Shown: in pieces, positions 36,276 to 49,765 of the stretch
How positions within the stretch are numbered: position 1 is the stretch's first letter
Layout: every line of letters begins with the position of its first letter
Position numbers and translations under genes: made by a program
Origin: Montifringilla adamsi
Taxonomy: Eukaryota > Chordata > Aves > Passeriformes > Passeridae
Assembly: GCA_017590115.1 (NCBI GenBank)
Contig: JAGGNK010013670.1
Coordinates: 2,043,343 to 2,107,342, forward strand
DNA: 64,000 bases
Reading direction: 5' to 3'
Notes under the pieces: model-generated
What the model saw: the letters and a program-made list of their open reading frames with translations, nothing else
Databases searched by the model: none
Told to the model about the DNA's origin: nothing

Positions 36276-37952
36276 TATATGACCCCTTCACTGCAGTAAG
36301 AAGAAGTCCATCAGAAGAAATGCAGTGCACACCTTTGCTGAAAGACTGAGTGGCTGAGGTATCTCTTAGATTGCCATGACCTCAGGAGAAGCATGAGTTT
36401 TATCCAGTCTGGTTTCAGTCCTTTTATAACCATAAGTTGTTACTTTTGTTCAACAGCTTGATTTAGTCATTCTGATAGTTTCAACTAAAAATGAAACAGG
36501 CAGTTTCAATGAGATCTTGGCTTCGTAGAGTAGGGTATGATTGGCTCTTACCTCAAATATTTGTTGTCCAACTCCAGTATTTCTAGGATGACAGCAGCTG
36601 AAGACAAGTGGCTGTTCAGTAATCTCAGCTTTTAAATAATAATAGGAAAAAGACATTAGCCTTCAGCATTTTGAAAAATAGTTTTACAAGCCTATAGTAT
36701 GTAGTGTACGAATCACATTTTTTCCCAACCAGTTATTCAATAACATAGTTTTCATAAATCAGCCCTGTAATTTTGCTGGTTGTTGCCTTGATTTTAGAAA
36801 ATTTGGATTTCAGAGTTTTGAGCATATGAAATATCTATATCAGTAATTACTGAAAGTCCATTTTTTTAAAGACTGATTTTTGAAATGGATATGAAATCAA
36901 TTTACCTATGTCGAGTCTCAGAAAATTAATCCTTTGTTCACTAAGTTAGTAGAAAATTTGAGGAGGATTTGCTGTGCTCATCATACAAATGAAAGCTAAT
37001 AGCTGTTTTGAGCACAGTGCAGAGCTGCATAAAATCTTGAAGATCTGTATTACAAAGAGGTTTGGGTCAAACAACATAAATTATTATGTTGGTGGGTTTT
37101 TTTTTACTTTTTCATTATTCAAATCCTCACAGGCAGTATGAGATGTTGCATTTTTCCAGGAAGCTCTTTCAGAAATACTTCAGCCATTGCTCTCCATGGA
37201 AGGAGCTGTTGTTTTCTAGGATAAATTCTCCATCAGTGGGCTGTTAACACAGCTCCAGTTTTGGTAGCTTGGCTACACTAAGGTTGTGAATAACAAAGTT
37301 TTCACAAGAGGATTTATTGACTGATTAATCATTTTTTCCCCCAGAGTAGTAAAGATTATTCTGCCCAATTTTATCTTGAAGAAAAACCAGGAAACCTCTC
37401 TTGTAAGAATCTAGAACACCCCTTTTTGTCAGTGTGTGGGAGCACTGGGAACACTGCCATTGCCTCTGCAGTTCACAGTGCTTCTGGAGAGCTTCAGCAG
37501 AGAAACTTTTTCCTCCAAAGAGCTGGATGCTCCTGAGGAGACAAGCTGATCCTTCCAGAGCTTGGGAGTGCTATAATAGTGGGAATAAATGAACAAAAAT
37601 GACTAACCTTGAAACAACCAAAACTTGGGGAAAGCCAAGACTGGACTTTTGTCAATGTCATAAGCTATAATGATGTAAAAATCAAGAGCCAGTGGCAATA
37701 TAACAATAATAAAAATAATATCCAAGCACAATACTGTACATTTTAGACAATCAAAATTACAACCCTTGGGAGTACAAGATCAATTAAACTGTGACAGAAG
37801 ACAGTATTTTCAAAAATTTGAGTGAGATTATATACTTTGAAGAATCCTGAATGATATAAATGACATAAAATTCAGCTCTTTCAGATTTATTGATGTGTAA
37901 TATCAAACTCTCTACTTGCTTTGCTTAACTGGCCATGCTGTCTGCATGTAGA

Positions 37953-37953
<1 letters not shown>

Positions 37954-37995
<42 letters not shown>
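37954..37995 (+). repeat. Homopolymer of 42 A
   Basis: Forty-two A followed by C and seven more A. No polyadenylation signal in the preceding 100 bases and no recognisable gene-derived sequence, so a retrocopy tail is not supported. Confidence 0.9.
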
Positions 37996-37996
<1 letters not shown>

Positions 37997-38990
37997 AAAA
38001 AAAGTGGTTCATAAAGAATACCTGAGTTGAACAGGATTGTGTTTTCTCCTCTTCTGCCCTTTCTCTAATATCCCTGCCCTCCCCCTCAAAGTCTGTTTCT
38101 CACTGGGGGTTGATGAAGGCCTGTCTGGGTTTTTTTTTATTATTGTTACAGTTGTATTAGGAGTTCAGTTCCTCCAATACCTGAAATTCTGTGATAGCTG
38201 GAGAATAAGTTAAATGTGACACTACATAAAATAAGAGACTTGAGTAACTAAAATAGGAAGAGACTTACAATCTGAGTGTGTAAAGCTTTGTAGTGATGTT
38301 TTTTGTTGACATTTAATTTCACTTCTGTGTCTGGACTCACATTTTCCTGTATTAAACCTTCACCTAGCCTCTCCCTTCTGAACTGGGGGAGTTGGATAGT
38401 GTATTTCTTGAGATACGCCCCTGAAGAATTAACATGTGAGTGCTTTGACTGAATCACTGGAGCCCAGGGGAAAAGTCTGGGGACAAAAACCCCAGATGAT
38501 GGGAGCTGTAATCACCAGGTAAAGCACTGACCTGCAGAAAAGTAACTGCAGAGACAACAGCAAATCAGGACAAATTGTCCTCACATCCCACCTGGAAGGT
38601 TTCACTCAATGAGTTTACTCTCAGCTCTCTGCAAGGATGCCGTAACACTTCTAGTAAAAACAGAACAGATCTTTACCTTTTTAAAAAGAGGTTCCCTCAC
38701 CCATTTCCTCCCTCCATCACCCTTTAAAGAGCTGTCAAGAAGAAGGTTTTATTTTTGCTGAATCCAAGTTTAGAGTGTGAAGAAAAAAACCAACCAGGGA
38801 CACATTTAAGAGAGACTCCACATTTTCTGCACAGTGCACAGGCAAACCAGTCTCCCTCTGAACACCTACATGCACCACCATCCATTCTTCCTACCCTCTC
38901 TGAGCTGAACACCTGAACCAGTTATGTTCTGGCAAAAGACAAAATAAAGCAATATTAAATAGAGTAAATTAATAAAGCACCGTGTCAAGA

Positions 38991-39020
38991 AATATTAATA
39001 AATGTTAATAAATGTTAATA
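38991..39020 (+). repeat. 10-bp AT-rich tandem repeat
   Basis: AATATTAATA followed by two AATGTTAATA units. A wider direct repeat (TAATAAAGCACCGTG near 38970, TAATAAAGTACCATG near 39017) flanks it. Confidence 0.8.
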
Positions 39021-40382
39021 AAGTACCATGTGGCTCCCTCTATTCCATGGGCCAGAATCCCACAGAGATTCCCCTTGCAGGGACAGAGTGGGTGCCTCCA
39101 TGGTGCTGCCACACCACGGCCCCATCCTGCCTTGTTCTTCTTGCTCCCCTGCTTGCATCCACTCCCTCCCTGTCCTTTTTATCAGAGCAAGTGTTCCAGG
39201 GCTGCAAACACTCTGTTTTACATGTGCACAATAGCAAGTACAGTGCAATTCCTGCCCTTAGGCACTCACACAAAACAAATCGTAAAAGGAGTAGTGTGTT
39301 TTTTGCCTCTCCATATGGCTTTGTGTAGAACGTGGCTGGCTCTGGGCTAGGCTTGACCACAACCATCTTCCCTGTACAAACAAGCCAGAGGGAAGCAAGC
39401 CCACAGGAGCTTTAGGAGTGGGTAAGGAGAAGGACTTCAGGGTGGTTGCACAAAGTTCTGGAAGGCTCCTTGACCTGGAGTGGAGGAATTCTGGCACCAA
39501 GAGGAGATTGGATGATTGAGTGCTTGGAATGTTGGTCACTGCTGAGAACTTGCTGGGTCCAACCCGGCAGTCAAGCACAGCTCCTGTGAAAAGCTGAGCA
39601 GAGACAGACAGCAATCACTGCTGCCCCAGTGCAAGAGACAGCAAGAAGGCTGTCAGAGGCCACCACTTGGCTGATTTTGACAGCTGACAAATATCCTGGT
39701 GGAGAATGACCCTTCATCAAAGGCGAAATTAATTATGGATGAGATGTGAAGGAAGTGTTCAGGAGTGCTGTGTTTGGTTGTTAGGTACTGGTGGTCCAGG
39801 CTCTCAAGGTCACCACTAAAGGGGATGTTTAATGCCCAGCTGACACTCCCCTTTGATTTCAAGCTCCTTTTAAAATTAATTTGCACACTTCCTAGCCAGC
39901 TCAGATACAGCCTGGATTAGTAACACACACCACTGCTCCTCTCAGCTCCCTCTCCTTTTGCTGCCTTTGAGTATTGCAACTTCTCCCTTTGCTCTTGCTT
40001 ATCTGAGATTTTCTATCTATCTGCAGTGTTTTCTCTCTGTGCTGCTCTTATTTCCCTTCTCTGTCCCTCCATGTAATCCTTATCCTTCTCTGTGCTTCAT
40101 TTAATCCTGGCTGCCCAATTATGCAAATTGCACATTTACATTTTTACAAGGCTCCTCCACCCCTTTTCACATCGTCATTTGTAATACAAATCATTCCCCC
40201 TTGCTTCCCCAGTTGGTGACTGCCTCTCAGCTTCCTCACTAGGATGTGGTGTTAAAAACGTGGGGCTCAGACCTAATCCTTCCTGCAGCCTTGTGCTGGG
40301 AGCCATAGACCAGTGCTGCCTGCACAGACAGCTCAGAGGAGCACACCAACCTTCTTCTGCTGCACTGGATGGAAGGAGAATC

Positions 40383-40605
40383 AAGGAACCACAAAATGCT
40401 TTGGATTGGGAGGGACCTCAAAGCTCAGCCCATCCCACCCCCTGCCATGGCAGGGACACCTTCCACCATCCCAGGGAGTTCCAGTCCTCGTCCAACCTGG
40501 CCTTGGACACTTCCAGGGATCCAGGGGCAGCCACAGCTGCTCTGGGCACCCTGTGCCAGGGCTTGCCCACCCTCACAGTAAAAACCAGATCTCACCTGAC
40601 CACTC
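40383..40605 (-). mobile_element. CR1 LINE fragment
   Basis: GGAACCACAAAATGCTTTGG, then GGGAGGGACCTCAAAGCTC, CCCTGCCATGGCAGGGACAC and CCCTGTGCCAGGGCTTGCCC. Reverse-complement orientation. Confidence 0.92.
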
Positions 40606-40798
40606 CCAGCCATGAGCTGCAGAAGGGCTGTAATTGCAAGAAGCTGAACTGGGAATCTTGTCCCAGGTAACCTCCTTCTCTCTTCCACTTTGTTCCAGTT
40701 GATGCAGGTTCCTAGTAATTGTTTTCAGAAAGTTGTGGTTTTGCATTCATTCTCCAAAGATCAGCTGCACTTGTCTATTGCACATCAAGAGGAAAAAT

Positions 40799-41575
40799 CA
40801 CAGAATCATAGAATTTTGAGGAGTTGGAATGGGCCTTAAAGGTCCTCTATCCCAACCCTCCATGCCATGGGCAGGGACATCTCCCACTAGAGCAGGCTGC
40901 TCTAAGCCTTATCCAGCCTAGTTTTGAACACTGCCAGGGCTGGGACATCCACAGCCTCCCTGGGAAACCTGTGCCAGACTCTCACCACCTCACAGGGAAG
41001 AATTCCTTCCTAATATCTGACCTAAATTTCCCCTCTTTCACTGGGTACCCATTCCCCCTTGTCCTGTCACTCCAGTTCCTGATGCAAAGTCCCTCTCTGG
41101 CTTCCCTGTAGCTGTTCAGGCCCTGGAGGTGCTGTGAGGTTTCCACACAACCTTCTCTTCTCCAGGCTGAGCAGCCCCAACTCTCTCAGCCTGTCTCCAT
41201 AAGGAGGTGCTCCAGTCCTCCCACAGACTTCATGGCCCCCTCTGGACTTGCTCCAACAGTTCCACGTGTTACCCATTTTGGGGACACCAGAACTGTGCCC
41301 AGGACTCCAGGTGGGGTCTGACAAGAGCAGAGTAGGGGAGAGAATCGACTGCACCCTCCAGCTGCTGGCCACGCTCCTTTGGATACGGCCCAGAACTCGT
41401 TGGTTTCTGGGCTGGGATCACTCACTGCGGGTTCAGGGTGAGTTTTCCATCACCCATCAGCCCAAGCCCTTCTCCCAGAGCTGCTCTCCACCACCTCTCT
41501 GCCCAGCCTGTGGGTGTGGCTGCGATTGCCACAACCCAGGCGTAGGACCTTGCACTGCACTTTGCTGAATCCAGA
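40799..41575 (-). mobile_element. Longest CR1 LINE fragment in the window (about 780 bp)
   Basis: It begins CACAGAATCATAGAATTTTG and keeps CR1 order through TGCCAGACTCTCACCACCTC, TTCCTTCCTAATATCTGACC, CTCTTCTCCAGGCTGAGCAG and GTGCCCAGGACTCCAGGTGG to about ACCTTGCACTGCACTTTGCTG. It is in reverse-complement orientation. The far end probably reaches toward the C-terminal part of the CR1 reverse-transcriptase frame, but no intact frame is present. The element is 5'-truncated, as is usual for CR1. Confidence 0.92.
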
Positions 41576-42903
41576 CTATCTTCAAAAACAAAGTTCAAGT
41601 AGAGAAATTAAATGCTTCATCTTCCACAACTTAATTAGTAAAACTCCCAAGATTTTACAATAGCACTTTCAACCTTAAGTTGCATTTGCTAGTACTGCAC
41701 TCTGAAGCAGATATTATGTTTCTTCATCTCTATAACATATATTTTTTTCCAGTAGAGTAGCATCAGTTTCTGCTTCCCTTCCCTCTCTTGCTTGGAGGAG
41801 ATTTGTTTCTGCAGACGAGTGTTTTATTTGGGTAAGGCCTTATTTATCTTTATTCTAAGTACATCCTGCTCTGCGTTTATATTGGAGACTACAAGGTCAG
41901 GGAAGCATACATCTTATTTAGACTGGAAAGTGCTGAAGTCTGAGGGTTCCCAGTGAGAAGTCTCCTAGCAGTAGGCATTACTCTTACTGCTCTCTCAAGA
42001 TGACCTTCATTAGCTCCCACATTATTTCATTACCTCATCTCCCAAGAAGCTTCGTATCTGTGACATGGTACACAGTGGCAAAAATTATATTTAAAAGTAC
42101 AAAAGCCATCTTAGCTTCACTAGACTGGGGCCAGACTTACATAAAGCACCATTGGCATCTCCAGTCTTCACCATCCTCACAACAGTGCTAATATAGAGGG
42201 ATCATTGTCACGTTACCTGCAGATGTGGCAGCAGAGCCCCAGGATGGCCATCACCAAAGGTCAGAGAGGCAAGGGCTGGGAGTGCAGCAGCATCAGCCAC
42301 AGTTTACAGAGAAGCATTAGAGATTAGCCTGAGCTCAGGAAAGCTGGCAGCTGAGCCTGGGCACACCTCCACTCACCATGGAGTTTGCTGTGTGATTTCC
42401 TACATAGGAATTTTTATAACAGGAATGTATTTTTCTTCTTCTTTCTCTGTCAAGCTTGAGTTAGCACATGGTTACAAGACAAAATTGCCTCTGCTTCCCA
42501 GTAGTGCTGTCCCTGCCTGTTTTCCATTGCTGCTCTCACACCCATTCTTCTCTGTCAGTTCCAGCTCTGTTCCAGCACCCCATCTTTGCTCTTCCCCTCT
42601 TGGCCAAGACAACTTGGAAAACTCACATTGCTGAGGGTGAACTGGGTTTGTCAGAGTACTGTCTTCTCTCCCGACAGTTTCCCATGTTTCTAAACACACA
42701 CATTTACCTTTGAACATTTGTTTTGATCTCTCTTTTATCAATCTCTAGATAAAGCCACGTTGGTTTTCTATCCAGTCCAGCCCCTCATTTGAATTCCCAC
42801 TGCATGGCTTTCTGTACTTAAATTCAACTTCCTTTCCTCTCTTGTCACCTCTCTTATCTGCTACCTCCAGCTTTGCATCTTTCATCTCCTCTTTTTTGTC
42901 CTC
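41576..42903. other. Upstream intergenic
   Basis: No gene or repeat family recognised between the long CR1 fragment and the first same-family solo LTR. Confidence 0.55.
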
Positions 42904-43325
42904 TGATAGATTAGTAATGTGATGGTTGACTCTCACAATTAAAAGGCAAATATCCTGTACGTATGTTAGGAGAAGTTTTATAGATTTATAGTTGTGTTTT
43001 ACCCCCCTTGTGCTGTTATCAGGGGTGCCCTGGGTTTGGGACATTTGGGAGGGTCACTCGTTACCATGGCAGCACCTGAGCTCCAATCAAGGTGTCAGGC
43101 AGTGATCTCCAGCCCTGGGCAGGGAAGGAGGAGGCTGATTGACAAGACTTTGGGAAGAGCTAAAGGGTTAAAAGGTGAAACCTCCATTGTGTGGGTGAGC
43201 CCATGGTGGGGAAAATCCTTTGCTCCTGGCTCTGTAATATTTTCTCTATTCAGTCTTCTGTTGTATTTTTTATAAGGTTTTAATAAACCTTTTAAATTTT
43301 TTGGAAGTGAGTATCATTTTTCACG
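42904..43325 (+). mobile_element. Solo LTR, family A copy 1
   Basis: About 422 bases nearly identical to copies at 53564 and 56437. It carries GTTATCAGGGGTGCCCTGGG, CTCCAATCAAGGTGTCAGGC and an AATAAA signal at 43282-43287 about 40 bases before the end. The terminal bases are slightly degraded relative to the other copies (TGATAG instead of TGTGATAG, ending TCACG), and no clean duplication can be read. An open frame of 93 codons inside is part of the LTR, not a gene. Confidence 0.85.
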
Positions 43326-46300
43326 CTCCTCCTCTCCTTTTTCTGTCCATGTTTAAGTGAACTCTTCATGCACCACTAAGCCCAGCCCATCTCGTTGTTC
43401 CCAGTCCAGAGCTCCAGCTGGGGCTGGCTCCACTCCTGCCATCCCGCTGGAGCAGCGGCTGCATGCCCTGCATGCACGGCTGGATAAATGGCCAGTGTGA
43501 GGAATGCTCGAGCTACAGGAGCCCGTGGCAGTGCTAATGTGCCACCACTAGTGCATCTCACTGCAGTCCTCACATCTGTCCTGGGGGAAATTACAGCCAG
43601 ATGATCTACGGCGCTCGCCTCCTGCTTTAATCCAGGCTGCTTTGCGTCCTACTGGAGAGAAGTGCAGTCACAGTGGCAGCTGGAAATGACTGCCGTTATC
43701 ACAGTGCTGTGCCATGGCTTGTGCCACGCTGTGCTGGCTCCCATGGCCTGCTCCATGCCCAGGGAGGACCTGAGGAGCTGGGCCAGGCTGGCCTGCTCAG
43801 GAATGATCAACGCTGATGGCTGAGACCAGGAAGCTGGGGCTGGTAATGGCTTTGTGGGGCTTCTTGGCTAGCAGAGGAGGGCAACAGCCATGCAAGGAAG
43901 GGAAAGGTCACACACCGAGGGGAGGAGAAGGTACTTAAATCTAAATGTCAGAACATCAATTTGGTGAGCTAAGGAAATGTTTCCGTCTTTGCAAAGGGCC
44001 TTCAGAAGGGCTTGGGAGGGGTTGGGTACCGCAGTGGCCCTGCTCTGCTCCCTGGCCACCACAGGGATTGTTGGTGCAAACAGCTCCTCAGCATCACTCA
44101 GCACGAGCACCAAGCCACAGTCAGGCAGGACTGCTGTCGTCACGGATCACTTGCTTATTGAGACTTAGGGGTGAAAACCTGCCTGTAATGATTCCCTGTC
44201 ACAGGCACTGCCACCCCTTTGGTGCAGCTGTAACCATTTTGTCCGGAGCAGTGGGGCCTTCAGAGTTAAAAGCTGGGCTGCAGCTGCACCTCGGGCTCTG
44301 GGACGTGCATGCCCAGCGCAGCAGCCACGGGTCAGGCTCTGTAGCAGACACGTCCCAGGAGGCTGAGTGTGCGTGGAGCCTGAGAAATCCTGGACACTGC
44401 TTTGAACTTCAATTATTAATAGCCACCTCAAGGCTTCCTGGAGAAGATGAGCTGAAAACCACAGTCTGTGCTTCACTCTGAGGATACTCCACCTTTATGT
44501 TTGTGTCAAAACAGGGGGTTTTCACAAATGGCTTTGTTGCCAGGGGCTTGAATTTTGTACAGGGAACTTGGTACTCTGCTGCATCACAGTAAACAACAGC
44601 ACATTTCTATGGATTTATTAATCAGTTTGTACGCATTTATTTTTCTGTAGTGGTTTAAGCAAATAAAATGCAGTAACAAGAGGATTTTTACTGAGTTAAT
44701 TAAAGAGGAGAGCAGTTCTAGGCAAACATGACATTAAAGACTTGCCAAATACCTCTTTTCTGAAAATACTACCAGCCACTTTTAAGTCTGCTCCAGTTCT
44801 TAGGCTTTAATGGAAAGTCCTTTCCAGACCAACTTGTTTGAGTTTCAAAACAAGTTGGCTGTTGGCAAGTTTGTAAAGGCAAATGGGCAGGAGGAGAAAG
44901 GGGGGTTATGGGGAAAATAGGGAACACAGTGCCTCTGAGATAATAGCTTAAAAGTTCTGTGAGCATCCCCTTCCCAAAGCATTGTCACAACTTTGTTCTG
45001 TCGGAGGCTCCCAATTCAGGGATTGTGTGATGAACCAGTTTCAGCAATTTCTAAACTCTAGCTGAATTTGGCCCTTGATGTCTAGAATCTGTTTGATTTA
45101 ACATTCTTGTACTCTTTTCCCAAGTTTTAAAGCTCTGTCCTGCTGTGCTGGCTTTGACAGGAAGCCCAAATCAGTCCTCAATTTCTATAACCAAGACATT
45201 GCCACAAACAGCTCTGTATTAAAATCAATTAGAGATCTGGCCTGTTAATTTCTGAAGTAGCCTCTGGTATGCAGAGAGGCTCTGCAATATTGTCTGGCTC
45301 TCAGATGTGAGAAATGACACTTTGTATTGCTCATGGGGTGTTAAAAATGTATAGATGTGAAGTAGATTGGGAGGTCTGCCAGTTCAAAGTTAATGGAAAT
45401 TCTCATAATTTCCCCAAGTGACATTAGTGACCTGGGCTTGAAGTGAAGCCAGGTCTGGTTTCACATCATCTAACATTTCACTAAATGTTAACTCACTGAT
45501 ACACAATTTTTATTAGGTATGCCAGAATTTCATAATTTACCACAACCTCTAGATATATATTTTCCTTTTACAGTCCAGAAGATGTTCATTACGGTCTTTG
45601 GAGATGCATTAAAGGGGCGTTAGTACAAATAAAGCTCCCTTCCTTAATCTCCAGGCTAGCTGCAAAAGCAATTTAATCTCAGCACTCTGGATACACTGCT
45701 GGTGTGCTGCTTTAGCACAGAAGGATCCAACAAGTACACTCCAATGCTCTTGAGGGCAGATGCTGGATGACCTAGAGCTGCTGCAGTGGGAGAAGGCAGC
45801 ACAAGGATGCTGAGGGGAGAAAGCCCTTCTCAAAGGCAGCCCACCAACAGAGTGTTATTTTTCAAAATGTACCCACTCAACCCAATGGCACCCACAGCGG
45901 GGAAACATAAGCTAAATTAGTGACCTTTCAGGCCCAGATGTTAAGAGAGTAGAATAGCTGAGAAATCCAAGGGCTAAGGTCAAGATAAAGAGTGCTGCAT
46001 AAATGCAACAGCTGTAAGGCACTGAAAAGGCATCAGAGCCAGTGAGCACCAGGAATATATAAATCACTCGGAGCAATCTGCTGCAGCAAGGCGTGCTAGG
46101 CTAGACAGTCTCTTTAAACTACTGCCAACACTTTCCAAAAGTGCGTGGTTAAAATTAGGCTTTCCAAGTCCATATTTAGAAATTGAAAGGCACCAGAAGT
46201 ACTGAGCACCCATCGAAACATATGGGCTCAAAAACCCTCTGGAAATCAGGTCACACATTCGAGGCAGAGCTCTCTGTGCTGCCTTGTCCCTGAACTGAGA

Positions 46301-48278
46301 ATGGTCTTGGTCTGAGAGCAGCATTACCTCCACTGCTTTTCAGATCCAGACTAAAGAAACAGCTCAGACTCAGCTTCTCGATTATGAAAAGCTTTGACCT
46401 ACATAGAAAACTCAAGAAGCCTGAGCAGCAGAACTAATGAAATATGATTTCCAGCAGTTCTGTCCACCTGGATTTCCCAATACCCAAGGAGTGACTTGTA
46501 ACAAGGTCTGTCTCTTCTATACTCCCTAATTTTCCTAGAACTTGCATAACTTTAGTGTCTTCATCAAGGGTGCTTAGAGTTAGCCCATGTTTTCAAATAT
46601 CTCCTTGTTTATTTGGAAATATTCTCAAGGGTTTGGGGACCCTGTCACTTATAGTACAGGTTATACAAACCACATAGAGACACAAATTCAAGACACACTC
46701 AAACTTGTCTTGTTGGTGTTTCTGCAGCTTCTCTGATTTATTACAGGATTGTTACAAAGTAGGACCCTTCCAAAGGCTACCTGTATGCTTACAGAGACTT
46801 TTTGGAATTTGGTTTTTTCAGTATTTTTCTTGTTTAGGAAAAAACCAGGAGGCTCATTTATGCTAAAATATGTACTATATTCTCCAATTTGCTTTACCAA
46901 GAAATTTACCTGAAACATTCTAAAATCTGAGAGGTGGAAGAAAAAAAGGATAAATCATCTTTAATTGCTACATATGGCCAAAAAAATCTCCCAACAAAAC
47001 CAGTTAGCTTAAAAGTCTCCTTGTTTACTCACAGACCAGAGTCAACTCACAAAGGATCTCAGATGGGAGATAAACATCATTCCCCTGGACTAAGACACAC
47101 ATATCTGTAAACAACAGTGAGCATTCCTTTGGTAGATGCAATACCTGTGACCCCAGCAGCTCCCTGTGCTCTCTGCAGGCAGAGGCTGCAACAGGAGTTC
47201 ACAGGAGCAGCAGAAACAACTGATTAATTTGGGCACCAGAGAGTCTGAGCTTTATTGCAGAAGACACCAGGCTCCATGTGTAAAGCTGACCAGCAGAAAA
47301 ATCTCATGAACCACTGGGCTTTTTCCTCCACCAGGTCCCAGTTTGGTCAGGTAGAGTTCTGATTTATTTACTGCTCATTAGTTTTTAAGGCTCTGATTGT
47401 GTAAACACTCGTGTGTTTGTGTTTATTCCTGTGGTTTCAATTTTTGCCTGACACTGTTGCAGGAAGTTCAGTTGCTGTGTTTGTCTTTTATATGGAATTG
47501 AGCCCTATCAATATGGCCTAATTAAAATGAAAATTAGGCAGCGATTAACAACTATTTCCCAAATCAAGAGGAAACAAAAAAGCCCCTTTGAGACAATACA
47601 AAGCTATGTGCCTTCTGACAAATTTCTATGTTCCCCAGTCCTTGTCACATTCAGGCTTTACTGGTAGGAAGAAGAAACTCATAAAAATACTCTTGTTTTC
47701 TCAGAAAGGTCTGTTTTTCCATTTAAAACAGCTTTGAGAAAATACCCCACCAGCAATTTAAAATTTGTTTTCTCAAAGCAAAACAAAATGTACTACAGCT
47801 CATACATATGTACGTATAAATACAAAGCCACAAACAAAACACTTATAGAATCCTTGGTTATTAACGTGTGTGTTTTGTAACATTACTGGTTTCAAGACAA
47901 GCTTAGCTCACCTGAAGGATCTCTGCTGCTCTGACAGATGCTCAGAGCAGCTGCAGTGCCTCTTGCAGAGCCCCTGGTGCTGGGCTTATGCTCACAGGTG
48001 AGGCTGTTCAACCCCACCCTGCAGGAGGGTCACAGGGGCCCTGGCTGCTTTAAAGAGCCCAGAGCAGGGCAAGCACCACCAGGAATATCCTTGCTTGAAG
48101 CAGTTTGATGGGTTTGAGTTGTGCTCTCGTTTCAGAGTTGCCCAGACAGCTGAGCCCCAGGCAGGGGCAGGGCTCTGCTGGCTCAGGCAAGGTCGGTCAC
48201 TGCTGCAGTGTTTGCCGTGTGTGTCTCTCCAGCAGCTGCCAGAGCACAGGGAGGCAGCAGGCACAGCCACGGGCTAAT
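43326..48278. other. Upstream intergenic
   Basis: No gene or repeat family recognised. The GC-richer stretch 43380-44480 holds open frames without domains (up to 178 codons at 43945-44481). 44500-47900 is AT-rich. Confidence 0.55.
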
Positions 48279-48436
48279 GAAGCTCATCTGGTACATTAGG
48301 TACAGGAGGTGTAATGCAGAAGATTGCATGTTCAAGCCCTGCTATTAACTCATGCAAAAGTTGGCTGTGTGCTCTTCCTGAAGATGGAGTGGAGGCTTGC
48401 AGTGTCATTACTGGGAATAAAGATGATAAATGACAC
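48279..48436 (+). mobile_element. Possible tRNA-derived SINE remnant (MIR/CORE-SINE-like)
   Basis: AAGCTCATCTGGTA resembles a Pol III A box and GTTCAAGCCCTGC (48330-48342) a B box, about 50 bases apart as in tRNA-derived SINE heads. The downstream TTGGCTGTGTGCTCTT and TCATTACTGGGAATAAAGAT recall the MIR body (AGCTGTGTGACCTTGGGC, then TCATCTGTAAAATGGGGATA). Similarity is weak and judged by eye. It could be chance. Confidence 0.35.
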
Positions 48437-49470
48437 TTGCTTTTCTAACCATGTGCATCTTTTCCCTCCAGTGTGACTCAAGTTCCTCCTGTGATCCACT
48501 TGGGGCAGCTACCACTCCAAGCTTTTTATTCTCATGCCTTTTACCAAGCCACTTGAAATCATTTGCTCTTGGATGAGAGCACCTCTTTCTTTGTATGCCC
48601 AGGGGTTTGCAATTCTGCATGTTCCTGACTAGGCGAGGAGCCCTGTGGTGGTTTTGTATCCCTGTGTCTGGACCTATTTCATCCTCCCATGTGTACACAC
48701 CAGGCTCTAGGGCTCTCAGTGTGTCTCAGGGATTGTGCAGGGGCTCTGGCTGATTTGGGTGAAACCACTCCACAGGAGCATTCAGAATCTGACTCCTGCT
48801 CTGTGCCCTGCACACATTCCCTAACAGACCAACAGCAAAGGGCACAGAGGGATGAAGGGTTTGGCTTTGAGCCCAGACCCTGCACAGAGCTGATTCCCAA
48901 GGGCTCAGCTCTCCTTCAGGCAGATCCTTAGGGGGCTCAGCACTCAGGAATATCCCTGCTAATGGCAGAGCAGGGTTGTCTGGAGAGCTCAGCATCTTTG
49001 CACTGAACTCTCTGGACTCCATGAAAGTCCCTCCTGGTGCTTGAATCAAAGCCAAACTCACCCTGCTGTCTGTTCCTCATTCTGGGGAAGCACTGGCCTT
49101 CATCTCTCCAAATGAAACTCTCAATCCACTGAACTCAAGAGGACTTTTGCCTTTAGCTTTGACTGAGCAACAAAATTTCTGCCCCTCTCCCTCCATGTTC
49201 ACCAGTGACCCTGGGAATGTCATACATCTCCTTCTGTCACATCAGGGCTCAGAGCTCTGGTGGGTGTGTGCAGCCACAGCCTCTGCTCCCAGGTCTTCTG
49301 AGTGCTGAAAGAATGAAAAATGCTTTAAACAGTCAGTGACAAATTTAGTCTTTTCATGGGAGTCCTCAACCAGCTCATGGGATTCATATGGCAGACTGAA
49401 TTTCTCTGTAAATTAATCCGCAAAAATGCTGATCCCCCTGGGGTGCTAGTGATACCATTCAGAAGTCACA
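48437..49470. other. Upstream intergenic
   Basis: No gene or repeat family recognised. Confidence 0.5.
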
Positions 49471-49765
49471 GATAACATCTTTGCCAATGTTCTGTAGTAT
49501 CAATGCTGCTGTCTCTCTTATTTTCTCCCTTATAATTTCTTCTTATTGGTCTTTTACGTGGAACTAGCATTTTTGTCCTAATTAGACAATTGCACATTAT
49601 GATACACTAATTTGTTAACCTATGTTCACAAATCTTTTAATTACAGCAGTTGTCTTTGATGTGCTGTTATTATTCAGCTATAGCAGTAAACAATTCAACA
49701 GCTAACTGGAAGGAACTCATTATTTTCTGAGAGATGTTGTCATTATTTTTCAAAGTATTTTTTTC
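49471..49765. promoter_or_regulatory. Candidate conserved non-coding element
   Basis: Repeat-free AT-rich block with dense homeodomain cores: GTCCTAATTAGACAATTG, CACATTATGATACACTAATTT, TTTTAATTACAGC, plus GTTAACC and TGTTATTATTCAGC. About 26 kb upstream of the AUTS2 promoter. Enhancer-like by texture only. Confidence 0.3.

Larger units (their letters stand above)
36276..40382. other. Upstream intergenic
   Basis: AT-rich intergenic DNA. It contains a run of 42 A at 37954-37995 and a small AT-rich tandem repeat at 38991-39020. No gene recognised; overlapping open frames at 39000-39370 look like chance. Confidence 0.55.

Noticed and set aside
37954..38003. Poly-A run as the tail of a processed pseudogene
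   Set aside because: No polyadenylation signal, gene-like sequence or target duplication was found upstream.
42994..43275. 93-codon open frame repeated at 53588 and 56625
   Set aside because: It recurs because it lies inside the three solo LTR copies. It is LTR sequence, not a gene family.
43945..44481. 178-codon open frame on plus
   Set aside because: No domain recognised; sits in a GC-richer stretch where stops are rarer.
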